Assembly: GCA_002787775.1 (NCBI GenBank)
Contig: PCUW01000040.1
Span: 1 to 64,000 of the forward strand
Direction: 5' to 3'
Length of the DNA stretch: 64,000 nt
From: Bdellovibrionales bacterium CG12_big_fil_rev_8_21_14_0_65_38_15
Lineage (GTDB): Bacteria > Bdellovibrionota > Bacteriovoracia > Bacteriovoracales > Bacteriovoracaceae
How positions within the stretch are numbered: the first letter of the stretch is position 1; the number at the start of each line of letters is the position of its first letter. The position numbers and the translations under genes were made by a program. Of this stretch, positions 1 to 7,221 are shown piece after piece. The notes beneath the pieces are model-generated. The model did not search any database. It saw only the letters and a list, made by a program, of their open reading frames with translations, and was not told where the DNA came from.

Positions 1-68
1 GCGGCGGTATTTATATCGGCGGCGGCATCGGTGGGCGGCGGTATTTATATCGGCGGCGGCATCGGTGG
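1..68. repeat. 34-bp perfect tandem direct repeat
   Basis: Bases 1-34 and 35-68 are identical (each starts gcggcggtatttatatcggc). The unit is not a multiple of three, so the glycine-rich reading frame seen in the second copy is shifted in the first. Either the window edge carries an assembly slip inside a low-complexity gene, or the gene really has an out-of-frame duplication. Confidence 0.9.
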
Positions 69-642
69 CGGAATACCAGGCGGTGGCATCTACGGTGGCC
101 CTGGAATTGGTGGCGGTATTTACGGTCAACCAGGTGGCATCTATGGCGGCGGCGGCGTTATGAACTGTATTCAAGCTCCTTGCCCTGGTGCAGGCGGTGG
201 TGGACTGTATGGTCCTTACTACGGCGGTGGTGGCGGTATCAATGGTGGTATCGGTGTTGGCGTTGGTGGAGGCTTAGGCCCTTACGGCGGCGGCGGCTAT
301 TATGGAAATACTGGTGGTGCTTATGGTGGTGCTGGTGCGAATGCATATTGGCAACAACAACAAGCCTATATGCAACAACAACAACAGATGCAACAGACTG
401 CTTTTGCACTAAACTCTCGTGGACAAGCAGTGACTCAGGCACAACAAGCGACTTGGCAGTCATTACAACAAAATGCTTATGGAGCGCAACAGGCGCTTTA
501 TGCTAACGGAAATATGTATGGAGCTGGAGGACAAGGCTACTATACGGGTGGAGCCCCTTACGCAGCTGGAAACTTAGGATTTCAATTTGGAATCGGGTTT
601 GGCGGCGGAGCAAATTACGGTGGCGGATTCTCATTTAACTAA
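31..642 (+). CDS. Glycine-rich repetitive protein, 5' end uncertain
   Basis: Low-complexity protein. Residues 1 to about 100 are built of Gly-Gly-Gly-Ile-Tyr and Gly-Gly-Tyr type repeats. A Gln-rich stretch follows (about 105-125, AYWQQQQAYMQQQQQMQQ), then a Gly/Tyr/Ala-rich tail ending GGGFSFN. No catalytic motif is visible. Such composition is typical of secreted or surface structural proteins, but no signal peptide can be seen because the true N-terminus lies outside the window or is hidden by the 34-bp repeat. The GTG used by the ORF track lies inside that repeat and is probably not the real start. A strong terminator follows the stop codon. Function unknown. Confidence 0.6.
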   Translation: MGGGIYIGGGIGGGIPGGGIYGGPGIGGGIYGQPGGIYGGGGVMNCIQAPCPGAGGGGLYGPYYGGGGGINGGIGVGVGGGLGPYGGGGYYGNTGGAYGGAGANAYWQQQQAYMQQQQQMQQTAFALNSRGQAVTQAQQATWQSLQQNAYGAQQALYANGNMYGAGGQGYYTGGAPYAAGNLGFQFGIGFGGGANYGGGFSFN

Positions 643-668
643 AAATTTTTCTTAGCGAAATAGATAAG

Positions 669-695
669 GCGTGCTCAGTGAGCACGCTTTTTTTT
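669..695 (+). terminator. Rho-independent terminator of the glycine-rich gene
   Basis: Perfect 8-bp stem gcgtgctc/gagcacgc with a 3-base loop (agt), followed directly by a run of T (688-695). It abuts the stop codon of the converging minus-strand gene. Confidence 0.9.
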
Positions 696-1116
696 ACATA
701 TTATGAACGAGAGTTTTTATAGAATGGCGGAAGATGACTTCAATTTTATTGCCATCAATAATCTTATCAATAACACCTGGGCCGAACTTAGGATGATCGA
801 CGATATCACCTTTTAAGAAAGTTGCTTTCGGTGAGTAATCTTTAGATTTAGTTTTAGCGTTACCAACAGCAGTTAACCAAAGATCAGAAATTGATTCTTG
901 AGAGTTGGCTTTTTTGCTAACAGTTCTAGTACGAGTAGAAACTTTTTTAGCTTTAACTTTAGAAGGGTCTTTGTAAACATGAGTTGCATTGCAAGTTTTG
1001 CACTGAACTTTGTTAATTGTATCACCAGCTTTCATAGTGATAATAATATGGGCAAGAGTAAGTTTGCACTTTCCACAGAAGGAAAGAACCTCTTTGCCGA
1101 CGCCTAAAGAACTCAT
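694..1116 (-). CDS. Zinc-ribbon protein with C-terminal SH3/Tudor-like domain
   Basis: About 140 residues. Two Cys-x2-Cys pairs (FCGKC near residue 14 and CKTCN near 40) form a probable zinc ribbon. A basic linker (KVKAKKVSTRTRTVSKK) follows. The C-terminus has the pattern FLKGDIVDHPKFGPGVIDKI, which resembles the SH3/Tudor-like tail that binds nucleic-acid machinery in UvrD/PcrA and CarD-type proteins. The ORF track runs on to 1206, overlapping uvrC. I prefer the ATG at 1116 (MSSLGVGKE), which removes the overlap and leaves a 61-bp divergent promoter region. Being divergent from uvrC fits a role in DNA repair or transcription, but that is inference; no specific function is known to me. Confidence 0.75.
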   Translation of the reverse strand: MSSLGVGKEVLSFCGKCKLTLAHIIITMKAGDTINKVQCKTCNATHVYKDPSKVKAKKVSTRTRTVSKKANSQESISDLWLTAVGNAKTKSKDYSPKATFLKGDIVDHPKFGPGVIDKIIDGNKIEVIFRHSIKTLVHNM

Positions 1117-1177
1117 AATGGGGGCCTTTTTGGTTGTATGGTAAAATCGACGAACGCTGCACACAATACGAGGAATA

Positions 1178-3034
1178 GTGGATAAAGTAAAGGAAAAGCA
1201 CCCCATTGCACTAGGGAAGTTACTGGATAAAGCTCGCAGTTTACCTACTTCTGCAGGTTGTTACCTGATGAAAAATCATTTAGGTGACATTCTCTATGTT
1301 GGTAAAGCAAAACAGTTAAAACCACGCGTAACATCGTATTTTAACGCGTCCACCAAAAGCCCTAAAACTGAAATCTTAGTCTCAAAAATTTTTGATTTTG
1401 AATTTATTGTGACCGGCAATGAAGCTGAAGCTTTAGTTTTAGAAAACAACCTAATTAAAAAACATTCTCCTAAATATAATATCAGGTTAAAAGACGATAA
1501 GTCCTATCCTTACATTATCGTCGACACTAAAGAACCTTTTCCAAGACTTGTTTACGCCAGAAAATTTAAGCGTCGATCTGGCCTTGAAGTTTATGGGCCT
1601 TTTCCAACAGGAACAAATATTGGAGAAGTCCTAAGACTACTAAATAAATCTTTTACGCTTCGAGATTGTACTCTTCGAGAATTTAATTCAAGAAAAGAGC
1701 CTTGTCTTCTTTATCAGATTCATCAGTGTAGCGCTCCGTGTGTCTCTAAAATTAGAGATGAAGAATATAAAAAAGATCTTAAACTCGCTTTAGCATTCTT
1801 ATCCGGCAATGCGAATAAATCTCTCAAGTCGATAGAATCAAAGATGTTAAAGGCTGCAGAAGATGAAAAGTTTGAACTAGCAGCAATCTTGCGTGACCAC
1901 TTAGAAGTTTTAACGACGTTTAATGATAGTGATCAGCAAAAAAATGCCGAGCTTAAAGGCAAAGATAAAGATGTTGATGTGGTCGCTTATCACCAAGGTG
2001 ATGTTGAAGTTGATATTGCTATTTATATGATTAGAAATGGTCTGCTTTTAGGGCATAAGAATTTTAACTTTCCTGTTGTAGATATGAGTGATGATATTGC
2101 ATCCGAAACCTTACAGTTCTTGTTTCATTATTATAGCGAATCTAACGATACTCTTCCTTCGCTCGTAGTGGCACCATTTGATAACGAAGGACGTGAGCTT
2201 TTATCTCAAGCCTTTTCCCTTCAAGATAAAAAAATTAATGTTGATCATCCAAATAAAAAATTCTCCTCGATGTGGCAGTTGGCCTATGATCAATCTGTTG
2301 AACATCAACGAGTTCGAATTAATAATCAAGAAAGTGTTTTTGTAGGACTTAATAAGTTGAAGGAACTTTTGAGTCTAAAAGAAAGACCTGTGACTCTTGA
2401 GTGTTACGATATCGCCATCTTTCAAGGAAGTTCACCGACCGCCGCTAGGATTACCTTTCACGATGGCAAAGCTGATAAGAAAAACTATCGTCACTACCAT
2501 CTTAAAGAATTACCTGAGGGAAATAATGACTTTGCCATGATGGGAGAAGTCGTGCAGAGGCGTTTGAAAGATGGCGATCTACCAGATGTGTTTGTGATTG
2601 ATGGTGGTATGGGACAAGTTAATATTTGGAGAGCCGTCTTAGCCGAGAATAATATCGAAGTCCCTGTGGTTGGTATTGCTAAAGCCAAAAGCGCCAAGGG
2701 AACTGAAGAAAGGCTTGTTATTCCCAATCGAACGAATCCTTATCTTTTGCACAAAAATTTATCACTGTTTAGAATCCTAGTTCAAATGCGTGATGAGGCC
2801 CACAGGTTTTCAAGGCGACTGCACCATAAGCAGGAAAGTAAAAGAACCTTTAGCTCATGGATTGATGAAATTTCAGGTATTGGACCTAAAACGAAAAAGA
2901 CCATTCTTACTAATATTAAGATTTCCAAAGATGAGTTATCGGAATTGTCAGAAGATCGAATTGCGCTTGAGCTAGGTGTAGATAAAAAAATAGCGCGAAA
3001 AATTCGCGCCTATTTTGATTCAATTTCAGATTAA
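1178..3034 (+). CDS. uvrC: UvrABC excinuclease subunit C
   Basis: Nucleotide-excision-repair nuclease subunit that makes both incisions around a lesion recognised by UvrA/UvrB. The 618 residues show the N-terminal GIY-YIG nuclease domain (about 20-100, AGCYLMKN...ILYVGKAKQLK), a Cys-rich stretch CLLYQIHQCSAPC, the UVR motif that binds UvrB (about 210-245), the RNase H-like UvrC homology domain (from about 400, with FVIDGGMGQVN), and a C-terminal helix-hairpin-helix region (ISGIGPKTKKTIL). Length is normal for the family. The start is GTG at 1178 with aggaat just upstream. It is divergent from the zinc-ribbon gene. Confidence 0.97.
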   Translation: MDKVKEKHPIALGKLLDKARSLPTSAGCYLMKNHLGDILYVGKAKQLKPRVTSYFNASTKSPKTEILVSKIFDFEFIVTGNEAEALVLENNLIKKHSPKYNIRLKDDKSYPYIIVDTKEPFPRLVYARKFKRRSGLEVYGPFPTGTNIGEVLRLLNKSFTLRDCTLREFNSRKEPCLLYQIHQCSAPCVSKIRDEEYKKDLKLALAFLSGNANKSLKSIESKMLKAAEDEKFELAAILRDHLEVLTTFNDSDQQKNAELKGKDKDVDVVAYHQGDVEVDIAIYMIRNGLLLGHKNFNFPVVDMSDDIASETLQFLFHYYSESNDTLPSLVVAPFDNEGRELLSQAFSLQDKKINVDHPNKKFSSMWQLAYDQSVEHQRVRINNQESVFVGLNKLKELLSLKERPVTLECYDIAIFQGSSPTAARITFHDGKADKKNYRHYHLKELPEGNNDFAMMGEVVQRRLKDGDLPDVFVIDGGMGQVNIWRAVLAENNIEVPVVGIAKAKSAKGTEERLVIPNRTNPYLLHKNLSLFRILVQMRDEAHRFSRRLHHKQESKRTFSSWIDEISGIGPKTKKTILTNIKISKDELSELSEDRIALELGVDKKIARKIRAYFDSISD

Positions 3035-3036
3035 GT

Positions 3037-3249
3037 TCAGTTTATAGAGTGAACCTTCTTACCATTGTCACAGCCGCAATCAGCACAGCGTGCGCTTTCT
3101 TGGACGAGTAGGTGACCATAGTCAGAGATATGTGAGTGGACCAAAGAAGAGCCGCAGATCTTGCATGAGCTTATCATCTTTCTAACTTGCTCAGCGTCAC
3201 CAAAGTATTCTTCAAAACTTTCAAATTTAAAATCAGCGTCAAAGGACAT
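3037..3249 (-). CDS. Small zinc-ribbon protein, function unknown
   Basis: 70-residue protein. The acidic, aromatic N-terminus (DADFKFESFEEYFGDAE) is followed by two Cys-x2-Cys pairs (SCKICGSS and CADCGCDNG) that could hold one zinc ion. The start ATG at 3249 has a good ribosome-binding site (gggag on the minus strand), which supports real expression. It converges on uvrC with only 2 bases between the stop codons. No function can be given. Confidence 0.65.
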   Translation of the reverse strand: MSFDADFKFESFEEYFGDAEQVRKMISSCKICGSSLVHSHISDYGHLLVQESARCADCGCDNGKKVHSIN

Positions 3250-3375
3250 GCAGGTTCTCCCTTTTAGTGGCTAAGTCCCTACGAGTACGTAGAGTAACTT
3301 TGCTTGTAATACTTTTTCGGGACAAATCGCTTAAGCTTTATTAAGTTTGGAGAAACCTAGGATAAGGGGCAACCT

Positions 3376-4164
3376 TTGCAGCATAGTGATTTTTATCAGC
3401 ACCTCAGAGGGCTTAAGCCAGAAGGCGCGGGAGTGCTTGCTTCTAGGCTGTTTCAAGGTACTGAGTGGTACACAGAAGGTGTGCTTAACCTCTCAACCAA
3501 AGAGCCCTTAGCCTCTAAATATGTGCCTAAGGTTATCCCTACAGATCATAGTGAAAAAGCCAAAACGATTGAATCGCTTAAGAAGTTTGCTGACACCAAG
3601 CTTGAGCAGGCAGCTGGTGGTAAAATCCAAATTCCAGGTGGTGAAGTTGCGGTCAAAGAGGGTGTTTCTTTAGGTCGTAAAATAGTAATTGAGTCAAATC
3701 CTCAGACTCCAGCATGGGTTAATTCTGATATCAAAATCATCTTTTTTGGCGAATCTTCAAAGCTTGGTGATGCTAAAGAAAACCAAGAAGACCTAAGGGC
3801 TTCTGAACTCTTAGATAAGATGATCTCTGCCATGAAGCTTGAAGCCAACTCTGTTGTAAAATTATTTAATCAATCAAAACTGGCCAGTTCCGGTAGTGAG
3901 TTTGATGAATTAATGAAAGGCTTTATTGAATCAAAGCCAGACTACATCGTCTCTCTTGGCGCTATAGCCACAAACACTTTACTTGGTAGGAAAGAGAAGT
4001 TGACTAAAGTTCATGGTCAATTTTTCCCTTTAAAGATTCATCAAAATGAAGAGTTTCATGAAGTAAAGCTCATGCCACTTTTCCATCCAGACTTTCTTTT
4101 GATCAATCCCAACATGAAAAGAGCGGCTTGGATTGATTTACAAAAAATAATGTCATCACTTTAA
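3376..4164 (+). CDS. Uracil-DNA glycosylase superfamily-like protein
   Basis: 262 residues. The C-terminal half fits the family 4/5 uracil-DNA glycosylase fold: a first strand ending in a GES motif (IIFFGESS, about 122-129), a central PDYIVSLGAIATNTLLG segment, and a last motif LFHPDFLLINPNMKRAAW that resembles the HP-S/A...NP..+...W signature of UDG family 4. The N-terminal 100 residues are unlike classic UDG. The whole protein has no cysteine, so the 4Fe-4S cluster of family 4 enzymes cannot be present. Activity is therefore uncertain; a structural or DNA-binding role is possible. The start is TTG at 3376 with aagggg 6 bases upstream. Confidence 0.65.
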   Translation: MQHSDFYQHLRGLKPEGAGVLASRLFQGTEWYTEGVLNLSTKEPLASKYVPKVIPTDHSEKAKTIESLKKFADTKLEQAAGGKIQIPGGEVAVKEGVSLGRKIVIESNPQTPAWVNSDIKIIFFGESSKLGDAKENQEDLRASELLDKMISAMKLEANSVVKLFNQSKLASSGSEFDELMKGFIESKPDYIVSLGAIATNTLLGRKEKLTKVHGQFFPLKIHQNEEFHEVKLMPLFHPDFLLINPNMKRAAWIDLQKIMSSL

Positions 4165-4174
4165 TTTCAATCTC

Positions 4175-4203
4175 TTGAGTCATCATATTGCTTTGTGTAG
4201 AAT
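4175..4203 (+). promoter_or_regulatory. Sigma-70-type promoter of the spoIID-like operon
   Basis: ttgagt, 17-base spacer, tagaat. Both hexamers are close to the consensus and spacing is ideal. Predicted transcription start is near 4210, giving a leader of about 94 bases. Confidence 0.6.
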
Positions 4204-4209
4204 GAAGTT

Positions 4210-4303
4210 GTCTCATGATTGAGGCAACCGGGTTCCCATGACGGGAACGACACAGCTCATGGATCTCACTTTGTGAGACCACCGGAACCCCGCGGGGAAG
4301 TTC
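4210..4303 (+). promoter_or_regulatory. Structured 5' leader with alternative folds around the ribosome-binding site
   Basis: Several exact pairings are visible. Hairpin A: gttccc (4232-4237) with gggaac (4243-4248). Hairpin B: tctcac (4264-4269) with gtgaga (4273-4278), loop ttt. A long-range stem P1, gggttcc (4230-4236) with ggaaccc (4284-4290), excludes hairpin A. The ggaaccc strand can instead fold onto the ribosome-binding site (gaac 4285-4288 with gttc 4300-4303, cc with gg of the gggg at 4294-4297). Thus P1 would free the site and hairpin A would let it be hidden. I do not recognise a known riboswitch class. Confidence 0.5.
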
Positions 4304-5530
4304 ATGGTGTGGAGTCGAATTAAATTATCGATCGCTGCTTTCGTATTGCTATTTCCTCTGCTTGGAAATTCAGCTATTAGCTTCACTGAAATTGCGGAAA
4401 AAATACGACTCAAAACAGGTACTCCACTTTTGCGTGTACGAGTTGCGAAGGCACTCCAAGCGATTCAAGTTAGCGGTACTGATCTTGCTCGTACCCTACA
4501 CTTAACAAAAAATTCAAAAAGTTATGCGGGTAAAAAAACAATAAAATTCGAATGCGCAAATGTTGCGAGAAGAAATACGACTTCACCACTTCTATTGGCT
4601 TCATTGGGTTCACCAACGGGATTATTGTCTGTCGATAAAGATGGCGAGCAAGGTAAATATTTAGGAAAAATACTTATTTCGACTTCAACAGATCAAAAGC
4701 GTTGTGATGTTATTAACGAAATTGATATGGAAAGTTATCTTTCAACTCTTTTAGCAAAAGAGATGAATTCGAAATGGCCTGTTGAAGCCTTAAAGGCTCA
4801 AGCCGTTGCTGCTAGAACCTATGCTCTTCATAAAATTTATTCAAAAGAAGTTTCAAAAGTCTTCGGCTCAGAAGTTCCATTTGATCTGGAAAGTTCAGAA
4901 AAGCATCAAGTCAGTGGAAAGTTTTCTGATGAAACCCCCAATACTAGACTTGCCGCCGTATCAACGGCTGGAGAAGTCTTAGTAAATAATGAGGGCGAGT
5001 TAGCCCCAGTCTTTTTTCACGCCAAGTGTGGTGGACGAACAAGACTTCCTGAACAAGTTTGGCAAAATCCAGTTAAAGGTTATGAGTCAGTCAATTGCCC
5101 TTTTTGCAAAGACCATGGAAAACCTGGTTGGCAAAGTGAAATTTCGACGGAGCGATTAGAAAAATTTGTTCGATGGGCGACAAATAAAGGATATTTTCAT
5201 CCAAAGAGAGTTGTTCAAACAGGTGAACTGATTAAAGTTGCTGATGATCGTTGGAGCGCTAATCGTCTGCGCATCAGTTATGGAAACATAACCGCCTTAA
5301 TGGAAAAATCTGTTCTTCGAAGATATTTTGGTCGCGTTGAACTTAGATCGAATAATTTTCATATCCGTTATGCTTCGACAGGAGATTTGATTCTTGAGGG
5401 TAATGGTCATGGCCACGGAGTGGGTTTGTGCCAGATGGGCGCACTTGAAATGGCGCAACGTGGATACGATCACAAAAAAATATTATCTTACTACTTTCCC
5501 AACATGAAACTTGTTAAGGTTTATCAGTAA
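4304..5530 (+). CDS. SpoIID/LytB-domain protein (probable lytic transglycosylase-type)
   Basis: 408 residues with a signal peptide (hydrophobic stretch to about residue 24, ending GNSA), so it acts in the periplasm. The SpoIID signature is clear: EIDMESYLSTLLAKEMNSKWP, then ALKAQAVAARTYAL, and near the end GHGHGVGLCQMGALEMAQRGY. In Bacillus, SpoIID cleaves peptidoglycan glycan strands freed of stem peptides, which is the product of amidases. The next gene here is an amidase, one base after the stop, so the two probably act in sequence. Not a sporulation marker by itself. Start ATG at 4304 follows cgcgggg-aag; expression is probably controlled by the leader upstream. Confidence 0.9.
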   Translation: MVWSRIKLSIAAFVLLFPLLGNSAISFTEIAEKIRLKTGTPLLRVRVAKALQAIQVSGTDLARTLHLTKNSKSYAGKKTIKFECANVARRNTTSPLLLASLGSPTGLLSVDKDGEQGKYLGKILISTSTDQKRCDVINEIDMESYLSTLLAKEMNSKWPVEALKAQAVAARTYALHKIYSKEVSKVFGSEVPFDLESSEKHQVSGKFSDETPNTRLAAVSTAGEVLVNNEGELAPVFFHAKCGGRTRLPEQVWQNPVKGYESVNCPFCKDHGKPGWQSEISTERLEKFVRWATNKGYFHPKRVVQTGELIKVADDRWSANRLRISYGNITALMEKSVLRRYFGRVELRSNNFHIRYASTGDLILEGNGHGHGVGLCQMGALEMAQRGYDHKKILSYYFPNMKLVKVYQ

Positions 5531-5531
5531 A

Positions 5532-6293
5532 ATGATAAGAAAGCTCTTAGCCATATTCCTCTTTGTTTTTTCTACAAAGCTTTTAGCTGTGACAGTTTTA
5601 ATTGATCCAGGTCACGGCGGCGATGACCATGGAGCTAAAGGAAATTATAAGTCTGGTAAAAAAAGTTTAGAAGTCTTAGAAAAGGATCTAACTCTATCCA
5701 TAGCTAAGAAAGTCAAAGATCTTTTATCTCCTCATTGCCATGCCTATTTAACTAGAAGTATCGATAAAACACTTAGTCTTGAAAAACGAGCTGAAGTAGC
5801 GGAAACGATTAAGGCAGATTTATTTATTTCCATTCATGTCAATTCAAGTCGAACAGCTGGCGCTCATGGCTTTGAAACTTATTATCTTGATAATCACGAC
5901 GATGCAGCAGTCAGAAAAGTTGAAGAAGTTGAAAACAAAATGTCAGGTGGAGAAGGTGAAGAGATCATCATCAGACAAATTCTTACTGATTTAGTTGTTT
6001 CAAGAACAGTGACTAGCTCTAAAGCGTTAGCCAATTCAATTCACGGCGAGCTTAAGAAAACATTGCCAAGAAAGTTTAAGTTAACAGATAGAGGAATCAG
6101 ACCTGGTTTATTTTATGTTTTAGCCTTATCAAAACGTCCAGCAGTCCTTCTTGAGGCCGGCTTTATGTCTAATGATGTTGAGCTAAAAAAAATGTCGAGT
6201 GAGAAATTTCAAGATGAATACGCCAAAGCAATCGCTCAAGGCGTTCGAGACTTTATCAAAGTTCGTTTTAAACCTTCAGTTTCATTGTTTTAA
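5532..6293 (+). CDS. N-acetylmuramoyl-L-alanine amidase (Amidase_3, AmiC type)
   Basis: Zinc hydrolase that removes stem peptides from peptidoglycan. The start is the ATG at 5532 (MIRKLL), not the ORF-track start inside spoIID. Residues 1-19 form a signal peptide. Family motifs are present: first zinc ligand in LIDPGHGGDD (His28), a Glu ligand in the following ...EKDLTL segment, the second His in LFISIHVNSSRT, and the catalytic Glu in AVLLEAGFMSND. There is no AMIN domain or LysM repeat, so it is a minimal catalytic protein. Translationally linked to the SpoIID-like gene, giving a denude-then-cleave enzyme pair. Confidence 0.95.
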   Translation: MIRKLLAIFLFVFSTKLLAVTVLIDPGHGGDDHGAKGNYKSGKKSLEVLEKDLTLSIAKKVKDLLSPHCHAYLTRSIDKTLSLEKRAEVAETIKADLFISIHVNSSRTAGAHGFETYYLDNHDDAAVRKVEEVENKMSGGEGEEIIIRQILTDLVVSRTVTSSKALANSIHGELKKTLPRKFKLTDRGIRPGLFYVLALSKRPAVLLEAGFMSNDVELKKMSSEKFQDEYAKAIAQGVRDFIKVRFKPSVSLF

Positions 6294-6314
6294 AAAACTT
6301 TCCATCAAACAAAA

Positions 6315-6358
6315 AGGAAAGGGTAGATCCGTTTTTTAGACATACCTATCCCTTTCCT
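6315..6358. terminator. Hairpin after the amidase gene
   Basis: aggaaaggg-tag pairs with ctatccctttcct with one bulged base and a 19-base loop containing gttttttag. A second, perfect 10-bp hairpin lies at 6387-6416 (atcctgcact/agtgcaggat) just past the end of the converging lipoprotein gene. Neither has a good T run after the stem, so termination is probable but not certain. Confidence 0.45.
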
Positions 6359-6428
6359 CTTGGAGGAGGGAAAACTTTATAAATTCATCCTGCACTCTTT
6401 TAATTAAGTGCAGGATAAAGTCTATGTC

Positions 6429-6935
6429 TTAGTAAGTTCCAGAAGCAGCGAACGTTGAGCGTTCTTGCGTTCCGTATTGAGATACGAAGTCTAGGTTACC
6501 AGCTGCTCCATTCACGGTTGGTGTTACACCAATATAAGTGACTTGAGCCATTTGTAACGGTTGACCGTTGTTAAGCGGACAGATCGAAACCTGAAGGTTA
6601 TAGATCTGTTGGTTTACTTTTTCGATCACGATAATATCTGGATATTCTGCAGAGTTTTGAAGCCCTACATAATAGTTACCAGATCCTTGAAAACCACCAC
6701 CTTGAGAAACCTGACCATTATTAATCGTTAGATTTTGAATGGTGGCAGCTCCATAGCGGCATGGTGCTTGGCTTCTAAGATTGTTAACCTGGTTTGCGGC
6801 CTGTGGGTTACCAATATTACTAAAGCCTGATGTACCGGTAATATTACTACCAGCTTTGTTGTCTTTTCCGCAGCTAGCTAAGCTTAAGCCTATGGCTAAT
6901 ACGGATACTAAATGAATTGCCTGTTTCGTTTTCAT
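6429..6935 (-). CDS. Secreted lipoprotein, function unknown
   Basis: 168 residues. A type II signal peptide ends in the lipobox LASC with Cys22 as the acylation site. The mature part is rich in Asn, Gly, Gln and Ser, with two further Cys (APCRYG and ISICPL-like segment) that could form a disulfide. No family recognised. The start ATG at 6935 has a very strong ribosome-binding site (ggaggag on the minus strand). Residue after the Cys is Gly, so outer-membrane sorting is plausible. Confidence 0.8.
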   Translation of the reverse strand: MKTKQAIHLVSVLAIGLSLASCGKDNKAGSNITGTSGFSNIGNPQAANQVNNLRSQAPCRYGAATIQNLTINNGQVSQGGGFQGSGNYYVGLQNSAEYPDIIVIEKVNQQIYNLQVSICPLNNGQPLQMAQVTYIGVTPTVNGAAGNLDFVSQYGTQERSTFAASGTY

Positions 6936-7221
6936 CTTCTCTCCTCCTCGATGAAATCAGTCCTAAAAAGGGTTTGCCCTAATTAATGCATGAATAATGC
7001 CAAGTGTTATAACTAGGGGGACTAGGCTTGATCTACTGTATTATTAGGTATTTACAAGTTTTATTAAGGAGCCAGCAACTCGCAATTTTGTAAGTTCTTT
7101 AGCATGTGTCTAATAACTAGACACAAATCATCAAATTGGCGGCATTTCTTGACCCTCTCTAAGCGATTGATATTCTTAGTTTATAATCAAGTTGAGTTAA
7201 CAATTTTTACGAGGAGTCCCC

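Noticed and set aside
180-506. Alternative-frame ORFs inside the glycine-rich gene (180-506, 239-463)
   Set aside because: Trp/Arg-rich or His-rich low-complexity shadows caused by the repeat composition.
4210-4303. c-di-GMP, guanidine-II, TPP and preQ1 riboswitch classes for the spoIID leader
   Set aside because: None of the conserved core sequences of these classes is present; the fold was left unassigned.
7149-7187. ttgacc/tataat pair as promoter of the HAMP-like gene
   Set aside because: The spacer is 27 bases, too long for sigma-70; only the -10 is convincing.
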